Shown here: piece by piece, positions 34,437-43,546 of the stretch
Numbering within the stretch: the first letter of the stretch is position 1
How the letters are laid out: each line of letters begins with the position of its first letter
Assembly: GCF_040538665.1 (NCBI RefSeq)
Contig: NZ_JBEWXT010000001.1
Location: forward strand, 1,204,501-1,268,500
Length of the DNA: 64,000 nucleotides
Reading direction: 5' to 3'
Source of the DNA: Aureibaculum sp. 2308TA14-22
Lineage (GTDB): Bacteria > Bacteroidota > Bacteroidia > Flavobacteriales > Flavobacteriaceae
Translations under genes and position numbers: made by a program
Notes under the pieces: model-generated
What the model was told of the DNA's origin: nothing
Databases searched by the model: none
The model's input: only the letters and a program-made list of their open reading frames with translations

Positions 34437-36629
34437 CTAATTCGCCACTTCACTAATAAATTTTATCCGCATCAGGCGTAATTCTTCTTCGTCATAATCA
34501 CCATCAAATTCATCAAGAGCTTCTTGTATTTTATCGGTTTCAGCTTCCATAAAATAGTCGTGGATTTCTTCTTGCTGCTCCTCATCCAGCAAATCGTCCA
34601 AACTGTAGTTAATGTTGATTTTGGTACCGGAATAAACAATCCGTTCCATTTCTTTGGTCAATTCGATCATGGTCAGGCCTTTAGATTTTGCAATATCAAT
34701 CAAAGGTAGTTTTCTGTCAGTATTTTGAATTATAAATAGTTTTAATGCAGAATTTGACCCGGTTGTTTTAACTATAAGATCATCTGGTCGGGTAATATCG
34801 TTTTCATCAACATAACGTTGAATTAAGGCTACAAATTCACTACCAAACTTTTTAGCTTTTCCATCACCGACACCATGTACATTAGAAAGCTCTTCAATGG
34901 TTATTGGATATTTGACAGTCATATCTTCTAATGAAGGATCTTGAAATACAGCAAATGGAGGTACACCTTTACGTTTTCCAACTTTTTTTCTCAAATCTTT
35001 TAGCATTGCCATGAGCTCTTGGTCAACACCTCCTCCAGAGGCCTTGCTATTTGTTATTATATTACTATCATCTCCATCACCATAAACATGATCTTCGCTC
35101 ATCATAAAAGAAATAGGATTTTTTATAAATTCCAATCCTCTTTTTGGAAGTTTAAGTACACCATATTGTTCTATTTCTTTGGTAATATATCCAGCTACAA
35201 GTGCTTGTCGAATCAAAGCCATCCAAAACATGGCATCTTTGTCTTTGCCAATACCAAAATAAGGTTGTTCGTCCGTTCTGCGAGACTTTAATAATGCATT
35301 TGAATTACCAACTAGCGTATTTACGACTTCCTTTGATTTGTACTCTTCTTTTGTGTCTCTTATAGTTTTCAATAGGGTTTTAAGTTCTTGTTTTGCTTCA
35401 TTTTTCTTTTTCGGATTTCTGACATTATCATCCATATCGGCACCTTCACCATTAACATCGTCAAATTCTTCACCAAAGTAGTGTAATAAAAATTTCCGTC
35501 TGGACATTGAGGTTTCGGCATATGAAACCACTTCTTGCAACAAGGCATGACCAATTTCCTGTTCCGCTACGGGTTTACCTGATAAGAATTTTTCCAGTTT
35601 TTCAATATCTTTATAAGCATAAAACGCTAAGCAATGCCCTTCACCACCATCTCTACCACCTCTACCAGTTTCTTGGTAATAACTTTCTAAACTTTTAGGA
35701 ATATCGTGATGGATTACAAAACGTACATCGGGTTTATCTATACCCATACCAAAAGCAATGGTAGCCACAACAACATCAACATCTTCCATTAAGAACATAT
35801 CTTGGTGTTTGGCTCTTGTTTTTCCGTCCAAACCAGCATGATAAGGCAGTGCTTTTATTCCATTTACTTGAAGTACTTGGGCTATTTCTTCAACTTTTTT
35901 TCTGCTCAAACAATAAATGATACCAGACTTATCCTTAAAGTTTCTAACAAACCTGATAATATCTTTTTCTACATCTTTGGTTTTGGGTCTTACCTCGTAA
36001 AATAAATTAGGTCTGTTAAACGAAGCTTTATAGGTTGTTGCATTGGTTATAGATAAATTTTTCAAAATATCCTCTTGTACCTTAGGAGTCGCGGTTGCGG
36101 TAAGACCAATAATGGGTACATTATCAATACGTTCAATAATCTTCTTTAAATTTCTATACTCTGGTCTAAAGTCATGCCCCCATTCAGAAATACAATGTGC
36201 TTCATCTATGGCAACAAAAGATATTTTTTGGGTTTTTAAAAACTCTATATACTCTTCTTTGGTCAACGATTCGGGAGCTACATATAACAATTTAGTTACG
36301 CCCGTTTTAATATCGTTCATTACTCGAGCAACATCGCCCTTATTTAAGGAAGAATTAAGCACATGTGCAATGCCCTCATCGGTAGAAATACCTCTTATAG
36401 CATCCACTTGATTTTTCATTAAAGCTATCAATGGCGAGACGACAATGGCAGTACCCTCTTGAATTAAAGCGGGTAACTGATAACACAAAGATTTTCCACC
36501 ACCTGTGGGCATAATAACAAAGACATCCTCTTTATTAATGATACTCTTTATAACTTGTTCTTGTAAACCTTTAAATTTGGAGAAACCAAAATATTGTTTT
36601 AAGGCGTCGTGTAAGTTTAAATTTGTCAC
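34437..36629 (-). CDS. recQ: ATP-dependent DNA helicase RecQ
   Basis: A 730-residue 3'-5' DNA helicase. Walker A TGGGKS lies at about 42-47, DEAH at 142-145 with the RecQ aromatic loop HCISEWGHDFRPEY, then the helicase C domain (DVVVATIAFGMGIDKPDVRF; ESYYQETGRGGRDG), an RQC winged helix and an HRDC domain (SNALLKSR region and VKYPITIEELSNVHGVGDGKAKKFG). An acidic C-terminal tail follows. The usual RQC zinc cysteines are not apparent. It is divergent from the kpsF remnant and tatC. Confidence 0.96.
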   Translation of the reverse strand: MTNLNLHDALKQYFGFSKFKGLQEQVIKSIINKEDVFVIMPTGGGKSLCYQLPALIQEGTAIVVSPLIALMKNQVDAIRGISTDEGIAHVLNSSLNKGDVARVMNDIKTGVTKLLYVAPESLTKEEYIEFLKTQKISFVAIDEAHCISEWGHDFRPEYRNLKKIIERIDNVPIIGLTATATPKVQEDILKNLSITNATTYKASFNRPNLFYEVRPKTKDVEKDIIRFVRNFKDKSGIIYCLSRKKVEEIAQVLQVNGIKALPYHAGLDGKTRAKHQDMFLMEDVDVVVATIAFGMGIDKPDVRFVIHHDIPKSLESYYQETGRGGRDGGEGHCLAFYAYKDIEKLEKFLSGKPVAEQEIGHALLQEVVSYAETSMSRRKFLLHYFGEEFDDVNGEGADMDDNVRNPKKKNEAKQELKTLLKTIRDTKEEYKSKEVVNTLVGNSNALLKSRRTDEQPYFGIGKDKDAMFWMALIRQALVAGYITKEIEQYGVLKLPKRGLEFIKNPISFMMSEDHVYGDGDDSNIITNSKASGGGVDQELMAMLKDLRKKVGKRKGVPPFAVFQDPSLEDMTVKYPITIEELSNVHGVGDGKAKKFGSEFVALIQRYVDENDITRPDDLIVKTTGSNSALKLFIIQNTDRKLPLIDIAKSKGLTMIELTKEMERIVYSGTKININYSLDDLLDEEQQEEIHDYFMEAETDKIQEALDEFDGDYDEEELRLMRIKFISEVAN

Positions 36630-36658
36630 TCTTATTATTATTTATCTATAATTTTAGA

Positions 36659-36666
36659 TACATTTG
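36659..36666 (+). promoter_or_regulatory. -7 box upstream of the kpsF remnant and tatC
   Basis: TACATTTG followed by C, a full match to TAnnTTTG, 27 nt before the ATG at 36694. No well-spaced TTG is seen. It probably survives because it now serves tatC and the genes after it. Confidence 0.55.
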
Positions 36667-36693
36667 CAACTAAAGGTACTACTTTATTTTTAT

Positions 36694-36984
36694 ATGATAA
36701 CTATTCTTGATTTGAACACAAAAAAAGACATTTTAGAATTTGCCAAACAAAGTATTGTTATTGAAAGTAAGGCGATAGCGAATTTAATAAATTTTTTGAA
36801 CAAAGATTTTGAAAACGCGGTTAAATTTATACTAAAATCAATAGGTTGGGTATTTGTTACTGGAATTCGTAAAAGTGTGACAAATATGTAAAGCAATACT
36901 ATTACACAATTATTGGTTACTGATTGCGAAAAATATTAATTAGTGGTACAATTACATGATTTATTAAAAGAAGGAATAATCTAA
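36694..36984 (+). pseudogene. kpsF: Remnant of D-arabinose-5-phosphate isomerase (KpsF/GutQ) with large internal deletion
   Basis: The frame from ATG 36694 to the stop at 36889 resembles the N-terminus of KpsF isomerases: an IxxEaxAIanL helix, then VFVTGIRKSV where functional enzymes have VTGIGKSA. Past that stop, in the same frame, codons from 36892 to 36984 read like the extreme C-terminus of the CBS-pair region: NTITQLLVTD, CEKY, stop, LVVQLHDLLKEGII, stop. About 97 codons remain of an enzyme that usually has about 320, with two in-frame stops and loss of nearly the whole SIS domain and CBS pair. The enzyme makes the Kdo precursor arabinose-5-phosphate. The ending 1 nt before tatC keeps the ancestral gene junction. 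Confidence 0.85.
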
Positions 36985-36985
36985 A

Positions 36986-37819
36986 ATGGCAAAAAAGATA
37001 AAAGGAAAAGAGCAAAACGAAATGTCTTTTTTAGATCATCTTGAAGTATTAAGATGGACTTTGGTACGCTCAACACTAGCAGTACTTATAATGAGTTCTA
37101 TCGCTTTTTTGATGAAAGGGTTTATTTTTGACGTGATTATTTTTCTTCCAAAAGACCCTCAATTTATTACGTATAGATTTTTATGTAACCTTTCTCAAAG
37201 GTTAGGTACTAATGGTTTATGTATTGATGAAATTCCTTTTATCGTGCAAAGTAGAACTATGGCTGGGCAGTTTTCTGCTCATATTTGGACCTCGATTACC
37301 GTAGGTTTTATTGCAGCGTTTCCTTTTATTTTATGGGAGATATGGAAATTTATAAAACCTGCACTTTATGCCAAGGAAAGAAAAAATGCTAGAAGTTTCA
37401 TAATTATTTCTTCCCTATTGTTCTTTTTTGGTGTTTTGTTTGGTTATTATTTAATTACACCGTTATCTATAAATTTTTTAGGGTCTTATAGAGTTTCTAT
37501 GCAAGTGGAGAATAATACTGATATAGGCTCATATATTGGTTTGCTAAGAGCTTCCGTTTTGGCAGCGGGTTTAATTTTTGAAATGCCAATTATAATCTAT
37601 TTTTTAGCGAAAATGGGCTTGGTAACACCAGAGTTTTTAAGAAAATACAGAAAGTATGCTATTGTAGTATTACTACTTTTAGCTGCTATTATTACACCGC
37701 CAGATGTTATAAGTCAATTTATTGTGGCTATACCAATGGCAATTTTATATGAAGTTAGCATATTTATTGCTAGTGTAATTGCTCGTAAAGAGAAAAAAAG
37801 AGCTGCTAAAGCACAATAA
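36986..37819 (+). CDS. tatC: Sec-independent twin-arginine translocase subunit TatC
   Basis: A 277-residue polytopic protein, the receptor of the Tat pathway that exports folded proteins. MSFLDHLEVLRWTLVRS is the conserved N-terminal motif, followed by the F-P-F helix 2 region (AAFPFILWEIWKFIKPALYAKERK), six predicted helices and the P-rich helix 5-6 loop (AAIITPPDVISQ). The long periplasmic loop after helix 1 is usual in Bacteroidetes. It follows the decayed kpsF by 1 nt. Confidence 0.96.
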   Translation: MAKKIKGKEQNEMSFLDHLEVLRWTLVRSTLAVLIMSSIAFLMKGFIFDVIIFLPKDPQFITYRFLCNLSQRLGTNGLCIDEIPFIVQSRTMAGQFSAHIWTSITVGFIAAFPFILWEIWKFIKPALYAKERKNARSFIIISSLLFFFGVLFGYYLITPLSINFLGSYRVSMQVENNTDIGSYIGLLRASVLAAGLIFEMPIIIYFLAKMGLVTPEFLRKYRKYAIVVLLLLAAIITPPDVISQFIVAIPMAILYEVSIFIASVIARKEKKRAAKAQ

Positions 37820-37841
37820 TTTTTCCTATTTTTACAATAAT

Positions 37842-38429
37842 ATGATCTCAACTGTTGAACAATATATTATTGAACACAGTAATTTTTCAGAAGAAATACT
37901 ATTTCTTAGAAAAATTATTCTTTCAACTAATCTTGAAGAAACAATTAAATGGGGAATGCCCACATACACATTAAACGGAAAAAATGTTGTGGGTATTGGA
38001 GCGTTTAAAGCTCATTTTGGCATCTGGTTTTTTAAAGGAGCTTTGTTAAAAGACAAAAGCAAAGTCTTGGTAAATGCCCAAAAAGGAAAAACCTCGGCAA
38101 TGCGGCAATGGAGATTTGAAAGAAATACCGAGATAGACCAAAATTTAGTTGAGCTTTATATTAAAGAAGCTATTGAAATAGAAAAGAAAGGATTGAAAGT
38201 TGTAGTTAAAAAGAAATCGTTATTAATTCCTGAAGAATTGACGACTGTTTTTAATGACAATGAAAAATTAGCTGAACTGTTTGAAGCTATGCCCTTGGGA
38301 AAGAAAAGAGAGTTTGCTGATTATATTTCTAACGCAAAACGCAAAGAAACTAAAACAAAAAGATTAGAGAAGATAATACCAATGATATTAAATAACATTG
38401 GATTAAATGATAAATATAAAAATTGTTGA
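37842..38429 (+). CDS. DUF1801 / YdeI-family protein
   Basis: A 195-residue soluble protein. EETIKWGMPTYTLNGKNVVGIGAFKAHFGIWFFKG is the DUF1801 core, and the C-terminal part (IPEELTTVFNDNEKLAELFEAM, KREFADYISNAKRKETKTKRLEKII) is the bacteriocin-protection YdeI/OmpD-associated helical region. The ATG at 37842 lies 22 nt after tatC; the in-frame extension to 37779 overlaps tatC and lacks support. No enzymatic role is known to me. Confidence 0.88.
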   Translation: MISTVEQYIIEHSNFSEEILFLRKIILSTNLEETIKWGMPTYTLNGKNVVGIGAFKAHFGIWFFKGALLKDKSKVLVNAQKGKTSAMRQWRFERNTEIDQNLVELYIKEAIEIEKKGLKVVVKKKSLLIPEELTTVFNDNEKLAELFEAMPLGKKREFADYISNAKRKETKTKRLEKIIPMILNNIGLNDKYKNC

Positions 38430-38438
38430 TTGTAGCTA

Positions 38439-39179
38439 ATGATTTTAAGAGCAGAAAATATTGAAAAAACATATGGTAGCCGTAAAGTTGTAAAAGGCAT
38501 TTCTATACAAGTAGAGCAAGGCGAAATTATCGGGTTACTAGGACCTAATGGAGCGGGTAAAACTACCTCTTTTTATATGATCGTGGGCATGATAAGACCC
38601 AACGAAGGTAAAATTTTCTTGGATAATGAAGATATTACCAATGACTCAATGTACAAGCGTGCTCAAAAGGGAGTAGGGTATTTGGCCCAAGAGGCTTCCG
38701 TATTTAGAAAACTGTCGGTCGAAGATAATATACTATCTGTTTTACAATTCACTAAACTTTCTAAAAAACAACAAAAAGAAAAATTGGAATCGTTAATTGA
38801 TGAATTTAGTTTAGGTCACGTAAGAAAAAACAGGGGCGATTTACTTTCTGGGGGAGAACGCAGACGGACAGAAATTGCCAGAGCCCTAGCATCTGATCCA
38901 AAATTTATCTTGTTAGATGAGCCTTTTGCTGGGGTCGATCCGATAGCCGTTGAAGATATTCAGAGTATAGTTTCGCATCTTAAAGATAGGAATATTGGTA
39001 TTTTAATTACCGATCATAACGTACAAGAAACGCTTGCAATCACCGATAAAACCTATTTAATGTTTGAAGGAGGTATTTTAAAAGAAGGTACACCACAAGA
39101 ATTAGCTGAAGACGAAATGGTCAGAAAAGTATATCTAGGCGAAAGTTTTGAACTGAAAAAAACAAAACAGAAGTTATAG
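38439..39179 (+). CDS. lptB: LPS-transport ABC ATPase LptB
   Basis: A 246-residue ABC ATPase: Walker A GPNGAGKT at 35-42, Q loop YLAQEASVF, signature LSGGE at 136-140, Walker B FILLDEP and the H-loop [11 protein letters not shown]. The [16 protein letters not shown] and [16 protein letters not shown] segments are specific to LptB, which powers lipopolysaccharide export with LptFG. It lies 9 nt after the DUF1801 gene, at the end of the tatC operon. Confidence 0.94.
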   Translation: MILRAENIEKTYGSRKVVKGISIQVEQGEIIGLLGPNGAGKTTSFYMIVGMIRPNEGKIFLDNEDITNDSMYKRAQKGVGYLAQEASVFRKLSVEDNILSVLQFTKLSKKQQKEKLESLIDEFSLGHVRKNRGDLLSGGERRRTEIARALASDPKFILLDEPFAGVDPIAVEDIQSIVSHLKDRNIGILITDHNVQETLAITDKTYLMFEGGILKEGTPQELAEDEMVRKVYLGESFELKKTKQKL

Positions 39180-39217
39180 TTAAAATGTTATACTATTAAC
39201 TCGTTGTGCATTTTGAT

Positions 39218-39352
39218 TTTTTTATCCAAAATTCGTCAATTTGAATGCTTTGATTGACGAGAGAAGTGTATCGAGAATAGGGTTTTGGATAAAAAAGCTG
39301 TTCTCGATACGATTTTTTTCCATTCCATTAAAAAAATCACTCGAACCGACGC
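39218..39352. repeat. Nested inverted-repeat intergenic element
   Basis: Between lptB and the YHS gene two long inverted repeats interleave: ttttttatccaaaa (39218-39231) with its exact complement at 39283-39296, and gtatcgagaa (39268-39277) with ttctcgatac (39301-39310). A small cgtcaat/attgacg pair sits inside the first. The tail includes an AAAAAAATCACTCGAAC segment. I recall repeats with TTCTCGATAC and TCACTCGAAC cores as common in flavobacterial intergenic DNA. The element may also terminate lptB transcription. Confidence 0.7.
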
Positions 39353-39431
39353 TTTCTCTTAACATTTACTTCATAATGTACAACGGGTGTAAATAAAGTA
39401 TTTTTTAAACGACAAACCCAAAAAACATTAT

Positions 39432-39884
39432 ATGAAGAATCTACTCATAGTATTATTTTTGAGCATTTCTGCAACACTTTTTTCACAGCAAGAATATAAT
39501 ATAAAAAAAGGAGCCGTAGCACAAGGCTACGATGTTGTTGCCTATTTTAGCAATAAAGCGATTAAGGGAAATAAAAAGTTTGCCACTGATTATGACGGTG
39601 CAAAATTTATGTTTTCATCAGATGAAAATTTGAAATTGTTTTTAAAGAACCCAAAAAAACATGTTCCCCAATACGGCGGGTTTTGTGCTTATGCCATTGG
39701 AAAAAACGGAGAAAAAGTTTCAATAGACCCCAAAACATTTGAAATTAGAGACAGTAAACTTTATTTATTCTACAATGCTTGGGGTACAAATACATTTAAG
39801 CTGTGGAAGGATGAAGGTGCTGAAAAATTAAGAAAGCAGGCCGATAAAAATTGGGAACAAATAATAAGTGAATCAAAAGATTGA
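39432..39884 (+). CDS. Exported YHS-domain protein
   Basis: A 150-residue protein with a signal peptide ending at TLFSQQ. The mature part is a YHS domain: GYDVVAYF, AIKGNKKFATDYDGAKFMFSSDENLKLFLKNPKKHVPQYGGFCAYAI, ending in a W-rich tail. YHS domains are thought to bind metals. Monocistronic and convergent with the esterase gene at 39889, 4 nt apart. Confidence 0.9.
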   Translation: MKNLLIVLFLSISATLFSQQEYNIKKGAVAQGYDVVAYFSNKAIKGNKKFATDYDGAKFMFSSDENLKLFLKNPKKHVPQYGGFCAYAIGKNGEKVSIDPKTFEIRDSKLYLFYNAWGTNTFKLWKDEGAEKLRKQADKNWEQIISESKD

Positions 39885-39888
39885 CTTT

Positions 39889-40767
39889 TTAATTAAAATG
39901 TGCTTTTATAAATGCTCTTAATTTTACGGTTGTATCAAATAAATTTGCACCATCCCAACCATGGCCCTCACCGGCATAAATGGTAAATTCGTTGGTTACC
40001 CCCAGTTCATTTAATTTTGCGTGCATATCTGTTCCCTGTGATGAAGGTATTAACGGGTCTTCATCACCATAAAATAGAATAGTTGGTGGAGCTGATGATG
40101 TTGCTACATGATAAGGACTTACATCCTTATAAAACTGCATATTCTGCTGGAAATTGACTCCAGTAATATTTTGTATTTGAAGTGCTAACAATATGTAAGT
40201 CAATTCAGTCGCATTTATATAAGCATCATCCGTAAAATTTGTAGGGCCAACTATACTGCAAACCATATCAACCTCGTTGTTATTATCATGTGCATAACTG
40301 TAAAGCATTGACAGATGTGCACCAGCACTTGAGCCAATAAAGGCATATTGGTTAGATATTTGATATTCTTCTTTTTTGGACTTTAAGTGATTTATAACTG
40401 ACTTAATATCGTCAATTTGCATTGGGAATGGACTATTACCTTCAGATGCCAGCCTGTAATTTATATTTACAATAGCATAATCAGGTGATTCTCTTTGCAG
40501 TTCGGGTAAAAAGGCGTTCATATCATTTTTATCACCTTCAATCCAACCACCTCCATGAACCAATATAAATACTTTTGTAGATTCAGAAGTTCTTCCTTTT
40601 GGCAGATAAATATCGTATTTTTGCTGTTGATGATCTCCATAAGACACATCCTTAGATTCTGTTTTTTCTAAATTAGGTTCAGAAGTAGAATTATCATCAG
40701 TACATGAAGTAAATAAAAATAATAGTACTGAAAAAGAAAATAGTAATTGTTTAATTTGACGATTCAT
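39889..40767 (-). CDS. Alpha/beta-hydrolase lipoprotein (carboxylesterase type)
   Basis: A 292-residue lipoprotein (lipobox LFTSC, Cys22). The mature domain is an HSL-like alpha/beta hydrolase: oxyanion HGGGW at 71-75, nucleophile elbow GSSAG (Ser147), acid Asp235 or Asp237 in GDEDPLIP and His269 in GEGHGW. It probably cleaves small esters or acetyl groups at the envelope. Convergent with the YHS gene; divergent from tsaC. Confidence 0.9.
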   Translation of the reverse strand: MNRQIKQLLFSFSVLLFLFTSCTDDNSTSEPNLEKTESKDVSYGDHQQQKYDIYLPKGRTSESTKVFILVHGGGWIEGDKNDMNAFLPELQRESPDYAIVNINYRLASEGNSPFPMQIDDIKSVINHLKSKKEEYQISNQYAFIGSSAGAHLSMLYSYAHDNNNEVDMVCSIVGPTNFTDDAYINATELTYILLALQIQNITGVNFQQNMQFYKDVSPYHVATSSAPPTILFYGDEDPLIPSSQGTDMHAKLNELGVTNEFTIYAGEGHGWDGANLFDTTVKLRAFIKAHFN

Positions 40768-40780
40768 AATTTGTTTATTA

Positions 40781-41401
40781 ATGGCACAATTTATTAAAAT
40801 TTATGACGAAAACCCCAATCCAAAAGAAATCAACAAAGTTGTTGAAGTCTTAAAAAAAGGTGGTTTGGTTATTTATCCCACGGATACCATTTACGGTTTG
40901 GGATGTGATATAACAAACGCTAAAGCATTAGAAAAAATTGCAAGGATAAAGGGTATTAAATTGGCTAAAGCAAATCTATCTTTTGTTTGTAATGATTTAA
41001 GTCACCTTTCAGATTATGTTAAACAAATTAATACCGCTACGTTTAAAATACTAAAAAGAGCATTACCTGGGCCATATACTTTTATTTTACCAGGAAATAA
41101 TAATTTGCCCAAGGCATTTAAAAATAAGAAAACAGTGGGTATTAGAGTTCCTGACAATAGTATTGTCAGAGAAATTGTTAGAGAATTGGGTAACCCCATA
41201 GTATCAACTTCAATTAGAGATGATGATGATGTGATAGAATACACCACCGACCCAGAATTGATTTTTGAAAAATGGCAAAAACTTGTAGATATTGTAATTG
41301 ACGGGGGTTACGGAGATAATCAACCTTCAACGGTTATTGACTTATCACAAGATGAAATTGAAGTGGTAAGGGAAGGTAAAGGTAGTTTAGATATTCTATA
41401 G
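40781..41401 (+). CDS. tsaC: L-threonylcarbamoyladenylate synthase (TsaC/Sua5/YrdC)
   Basis: A 206-residue YrdC-domain enzyme that makes threonylcarbamoyl-AMP for the t6A37 modification of ANN-decoding tRNAs. Conserved stretches are YPTDTIYGLGCDI, the LPGPYTFILPG core, VGIRVPDN and the PSTVIDLS ending. It has no C-terminal Sua5 domain. Its 3' end overlaps the convergent membrane gene by 6 nt. Confidence 0.93.
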   Translation: MAQFIKIYDENPNPKEINKVVEVLKKGGLVIYPTDTIYGLGCDITNAKALEKIARIKGIKLAKANLSFVCNDLSHLSDYVKQINTATFKILKRALPGPYTFILPGNNNLPKAFKNKKTVGIRVPDNSIVREIVRELGNPIVSTSIRDDDDVIEYTTDPELIFEKWQKLVDIVIDGGYGDNQPSTVIDLSQDEIEVVREGKGSLDIL

Positions 41402-42019
41402 ACTATTGCCATTACTGATTAATTCCTTATAATTTTTTGTTAACTTTTTTAGTAATATTCCATACAATAATTGATAAAAAAGCCAAAACAACACGACTAC
41501 AATCAAAATTATAAACAAAGAGAGCAGCCATACTACAATCATGTTGGTGTCTTTAGGGACCTGGTTTAAGAACACATCAGATTTAAAGAAACTATAGAAT
41601 ACAACTGAACATAAAATAGGAATTAAAGCCAAATTAAACCAAATATAGTATTTAACAATCTTTCTGGTTTTTATAATATTTTGCATTAAAGCCTTAGGGT
41701 TTGCATCAGCAGAAATAGATTTATAATTCTTGTAAAAATAGTATACGAAACCTAACAGTACAACATAATAGAAACCATAAAAGCTATTAATAAATGTTGT
41801 TAAACCTAGTTTCTCTATAGTTTCGGCAGACTTTACATTACTTGTAAAAAATGAAAATACAACTGGTATTATCAATTCTAAAACGCTAATTATAAATATC
41901 CATTTTACAATAGATGATGATTTTTTATGAATAATTTTAGACAAAGACTCTTTAGACAATTTTGGTAGTACATCGCCCTGTTTTTTCCAATCCTTCTTTA
42001 ATAATTCTAATTGATCCAT
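41396..42019 (-). CDS. Membrane protein, partner of the adjacent ECF sigma factor
   Basis: A 207-residue protein with a soluble N-terminal region of about 35 residues (MDQLELLKKDWKKQ start) and four membrane helices (about 38-58, 78-98, 122-146 and 158-190). It starts 4 nt after the sigma factor gene. By position and form it is a candidate membrane anti-sigma or modulator, although no ZAS zinc motif is present; this is inference. Proteins of this layout are frequent beside ECF sigma genes in Bacteroidetes. Confidence 0.75.
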   Translation of the reverse strand: MDQLELLKKDWKKQGDVLPKLSKESLSKIIHKKSSSIVKWIFIISVLELIIPVVFSFFTSNVKSAETIEKLGLTTFINSFYGFYYVVLLGFVYYFYKNYKSISADANPKALMQNIIKTRKIVKYYIWFNLALIPILCSVVFYSFFKSDVFLNQVPKDTNMIVVWLLSLFIILIVVVLFWLFYQLLYGILLKKLTKNYKELISNGNSL

Positions 42020-42023
42020 AGTG

Positions 42024-42518
42024 TTAAGGATTAAGTATGTTTTTTAATTTAGTTTTTACTCTATTCATTTTTACCCTTGCATTTACTTCACTAATACCCA
42101 TCATTTGAGAAATTTCCTTATAGTTTTTATCTTCTAGATAGAGAAGCACCAGTGCTTTGTCAATATCAGATAATTGATAGATGGCTTTATACAATAGTTT
42201 TAATTGCTCTTCTTCTGTATCATCGTAATCAACGGATTCAATTTTAAATAAAACAGAATCAAAATTTTGTGTTTTAATTGAGCGTTTAGATTTTCTATAT
42301 AAAGTAATAGCTGTGTTCAGAGCAACTCTGTACATCCAAGTACTAAATTTAGAATCGCCCCTAAATTTTGGATAGGCTTTCCAGAGTTGAATGCTAATTT
42401 CTTGAAACAAATCATTATGAGCATCTTTATTGTTGGTATAAATTCTACATACCTTATGCACTATATTCTGATTCTCTTCCAAATCTGAAATAAATTTATG
42501 CTCTAACGCTTTGTTCAC
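42024..42518 (-). CDS. ECF-type RNA polymerase sigma-70 factor
   Basis: A 164-residue sigma factor with region 2 (LFQEISIQLWKAYPKFRGDSKFSTWMYRVALNTA) and region 4 helix-turn-helix (YKEISQMMGISEVNARVKMNRVKTKLK). No region 3 is present, as usual for the ECF group. It is the first gene of a two-gene reverse operon and is divergent from the MerR regulator of the carotenoid block. Confidence 0.94.
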   Translation of the reverse strand: MNKALEHKFISDLEENQNIVHKVCRIYTNNKDAHNDLFQEISIQLWKAYPKFRGDSKFSTWMYRVALNTAITLYRKSKRSIKTQNFDSVLFKIESVDYDDTEEEQLKLLYKAIYQLSDIDKALVLLYLEDKNYKEISQMMGISEVNARVKMNRVKTKLKNILNP

Positions 42519-42617
42519 AGTATGGTTAATTTCATTTTGTTAGTAGTTCTAACTTATACTTTGTTACAATTAATTGATAAAATTATCATGTTTTTTATAA
42601 ATAATTAAAAAAAAATG

Positions 42618-42654
42618 TATATTTGTTTAAATATTATCCAACTATGTTAAACAA
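42618..42654 (+). promoter_or_regulatory. Promoter and operator of the MerR/CarH-like gene
   Basis: TATATTTG (42618-42625) is a full -7 match. The inverted repeat TTGTTTAA (42623-42630) - 16 nt - TTAAACAA (42647-42654) begins inside the box and ends inside the first codons of the gene. The same half-sites with the same 16-nt spacer lie at the crtI promoter. A protein bound here would block transcription, so autorepression is likely. Confidence 0.75.
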
Positions 42655-43546
42655 TATTAAAACCAAATTCTCTATAAAGGATCTAGAGAATTTTACTGGT
42701 ATTAAGCCACATACCATTAGAATCTGGGAAAAGCGATACAACCTGCTTGAACCTTCAAGAACGGATACCAATATAAGGTATTATGACGAGCATAACTTTG
42801 TAAAGTTATTGAATATTAACTTGCTATATAACAATGGGTTTAAGATTTCCAAAATTGCTGAATTTTCTGAAGAAGCTTTGTTGTTGAAAGCTAAGGAAAT
42901 TATTTCTGATAAGGCATTAGAGGACGGAGCAATCAATTCTTTTAAGTTGGCAATGCTTAATTTTAATGCGGTTTTGTTTAATGATGCCTACAATAAATTA
43001 CTAGCTGAGAAGTCATTCAGACAGATATTTGTAGAAGTTTTTATTCCTTTTTTAGATCTTATAGGGTTTTTATGGCAAAGTAAATCCATAAAACCCATTC
43101 ATGAGCATTTTATCTCAAATTTAATAATGCAAAAATTGCATTCAAATATTGAGCGTAATCAAGCATCAAATTTTGTTCAAAGCGATAAAACTTTTGTATT
43201 GTATTTACCTATGAACGAAATACATGAATTGGGACTTTTATTTTTACATTATGAATTAACCATACGTGGCTATCATTCTATTTATTTAGGGCAAAATATT
43301 GACATTGAATCAGTTGAAGATGTTAAAAAACTATACGCCAAAGTACATTTTATCTCCTATTTTACGGTATCACCAAGTGAAAACGACCTAGATAGTTATA
43401 TCGAAAAGGTATATAAAGATTTGATAGATAATACGGAAAATAAATTCTGGTTTTTGGGTAAAAGAGCTATTCAATATAAGGGTGAAATTCCTTATTCAGG
43501 AATCAAAGCTGTAACTTCTCTTGAAAAAGTTTTGAAAATTATTTAG
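42644..43546 (+). CDS. MerR-family B12-type light-responsive regulator (CarH/LitR-like)
   Basis: A 300-residue regulator. A MerR winged helix occupies about 9-75 (FSIKDLENFTGIKPHTIRIWEKRYNLLEPSRT). It is followed by a helical-bundle cap with the Wx9EH signature (Trp144, Glu154-His155) and a Rossmann B12-binding fold with ExHxxG (Glu192, His194, Gly197). These are the adenosylcobalamin signatures of CarH/LitR photoreceptors, which release DNA in light. The ATG at 42644 is preferred because the upstream in-frame start falls in the -7 box. It directly precedes the carotenoid operon and shares an operator with it. Light sensing is inferred from the conserved residues. Confidence 0.9.
   Translation: MLNNIKTKFSIKDLENFTGIKPHTIRIWEKRYNLLEPSRTDTNIRYYDEHNFVKLLNINLLYNNGFKISKIAEFSEEALLLKAKEIISDKALEDGAINSFKLAMLNFNAVLFNDAYNKLLAEKSFRQIFVEVFIPFLDLIGFLWQSKSIKPIHEHFISNLIMQKLHSNIERNQASNFVQSDKTFVLYLPMNEIHELGLLFLHYELTIRGYHSIYLGQNIDIESVEDVKKLYAKVHFISYFTVSPSENDLDSYIEKVYKDLIDNTENKFWFLGKRAIQYKGEIPYSGIKAVTSLEKVLKII

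Noticed and set aside
36690-36896. Reverse-strand ORF over the kpsF remnant
   Set aside because: The forward frame has KpsF-like residues at both ends of the gene; the reverse frame shows no recognisable pattern.
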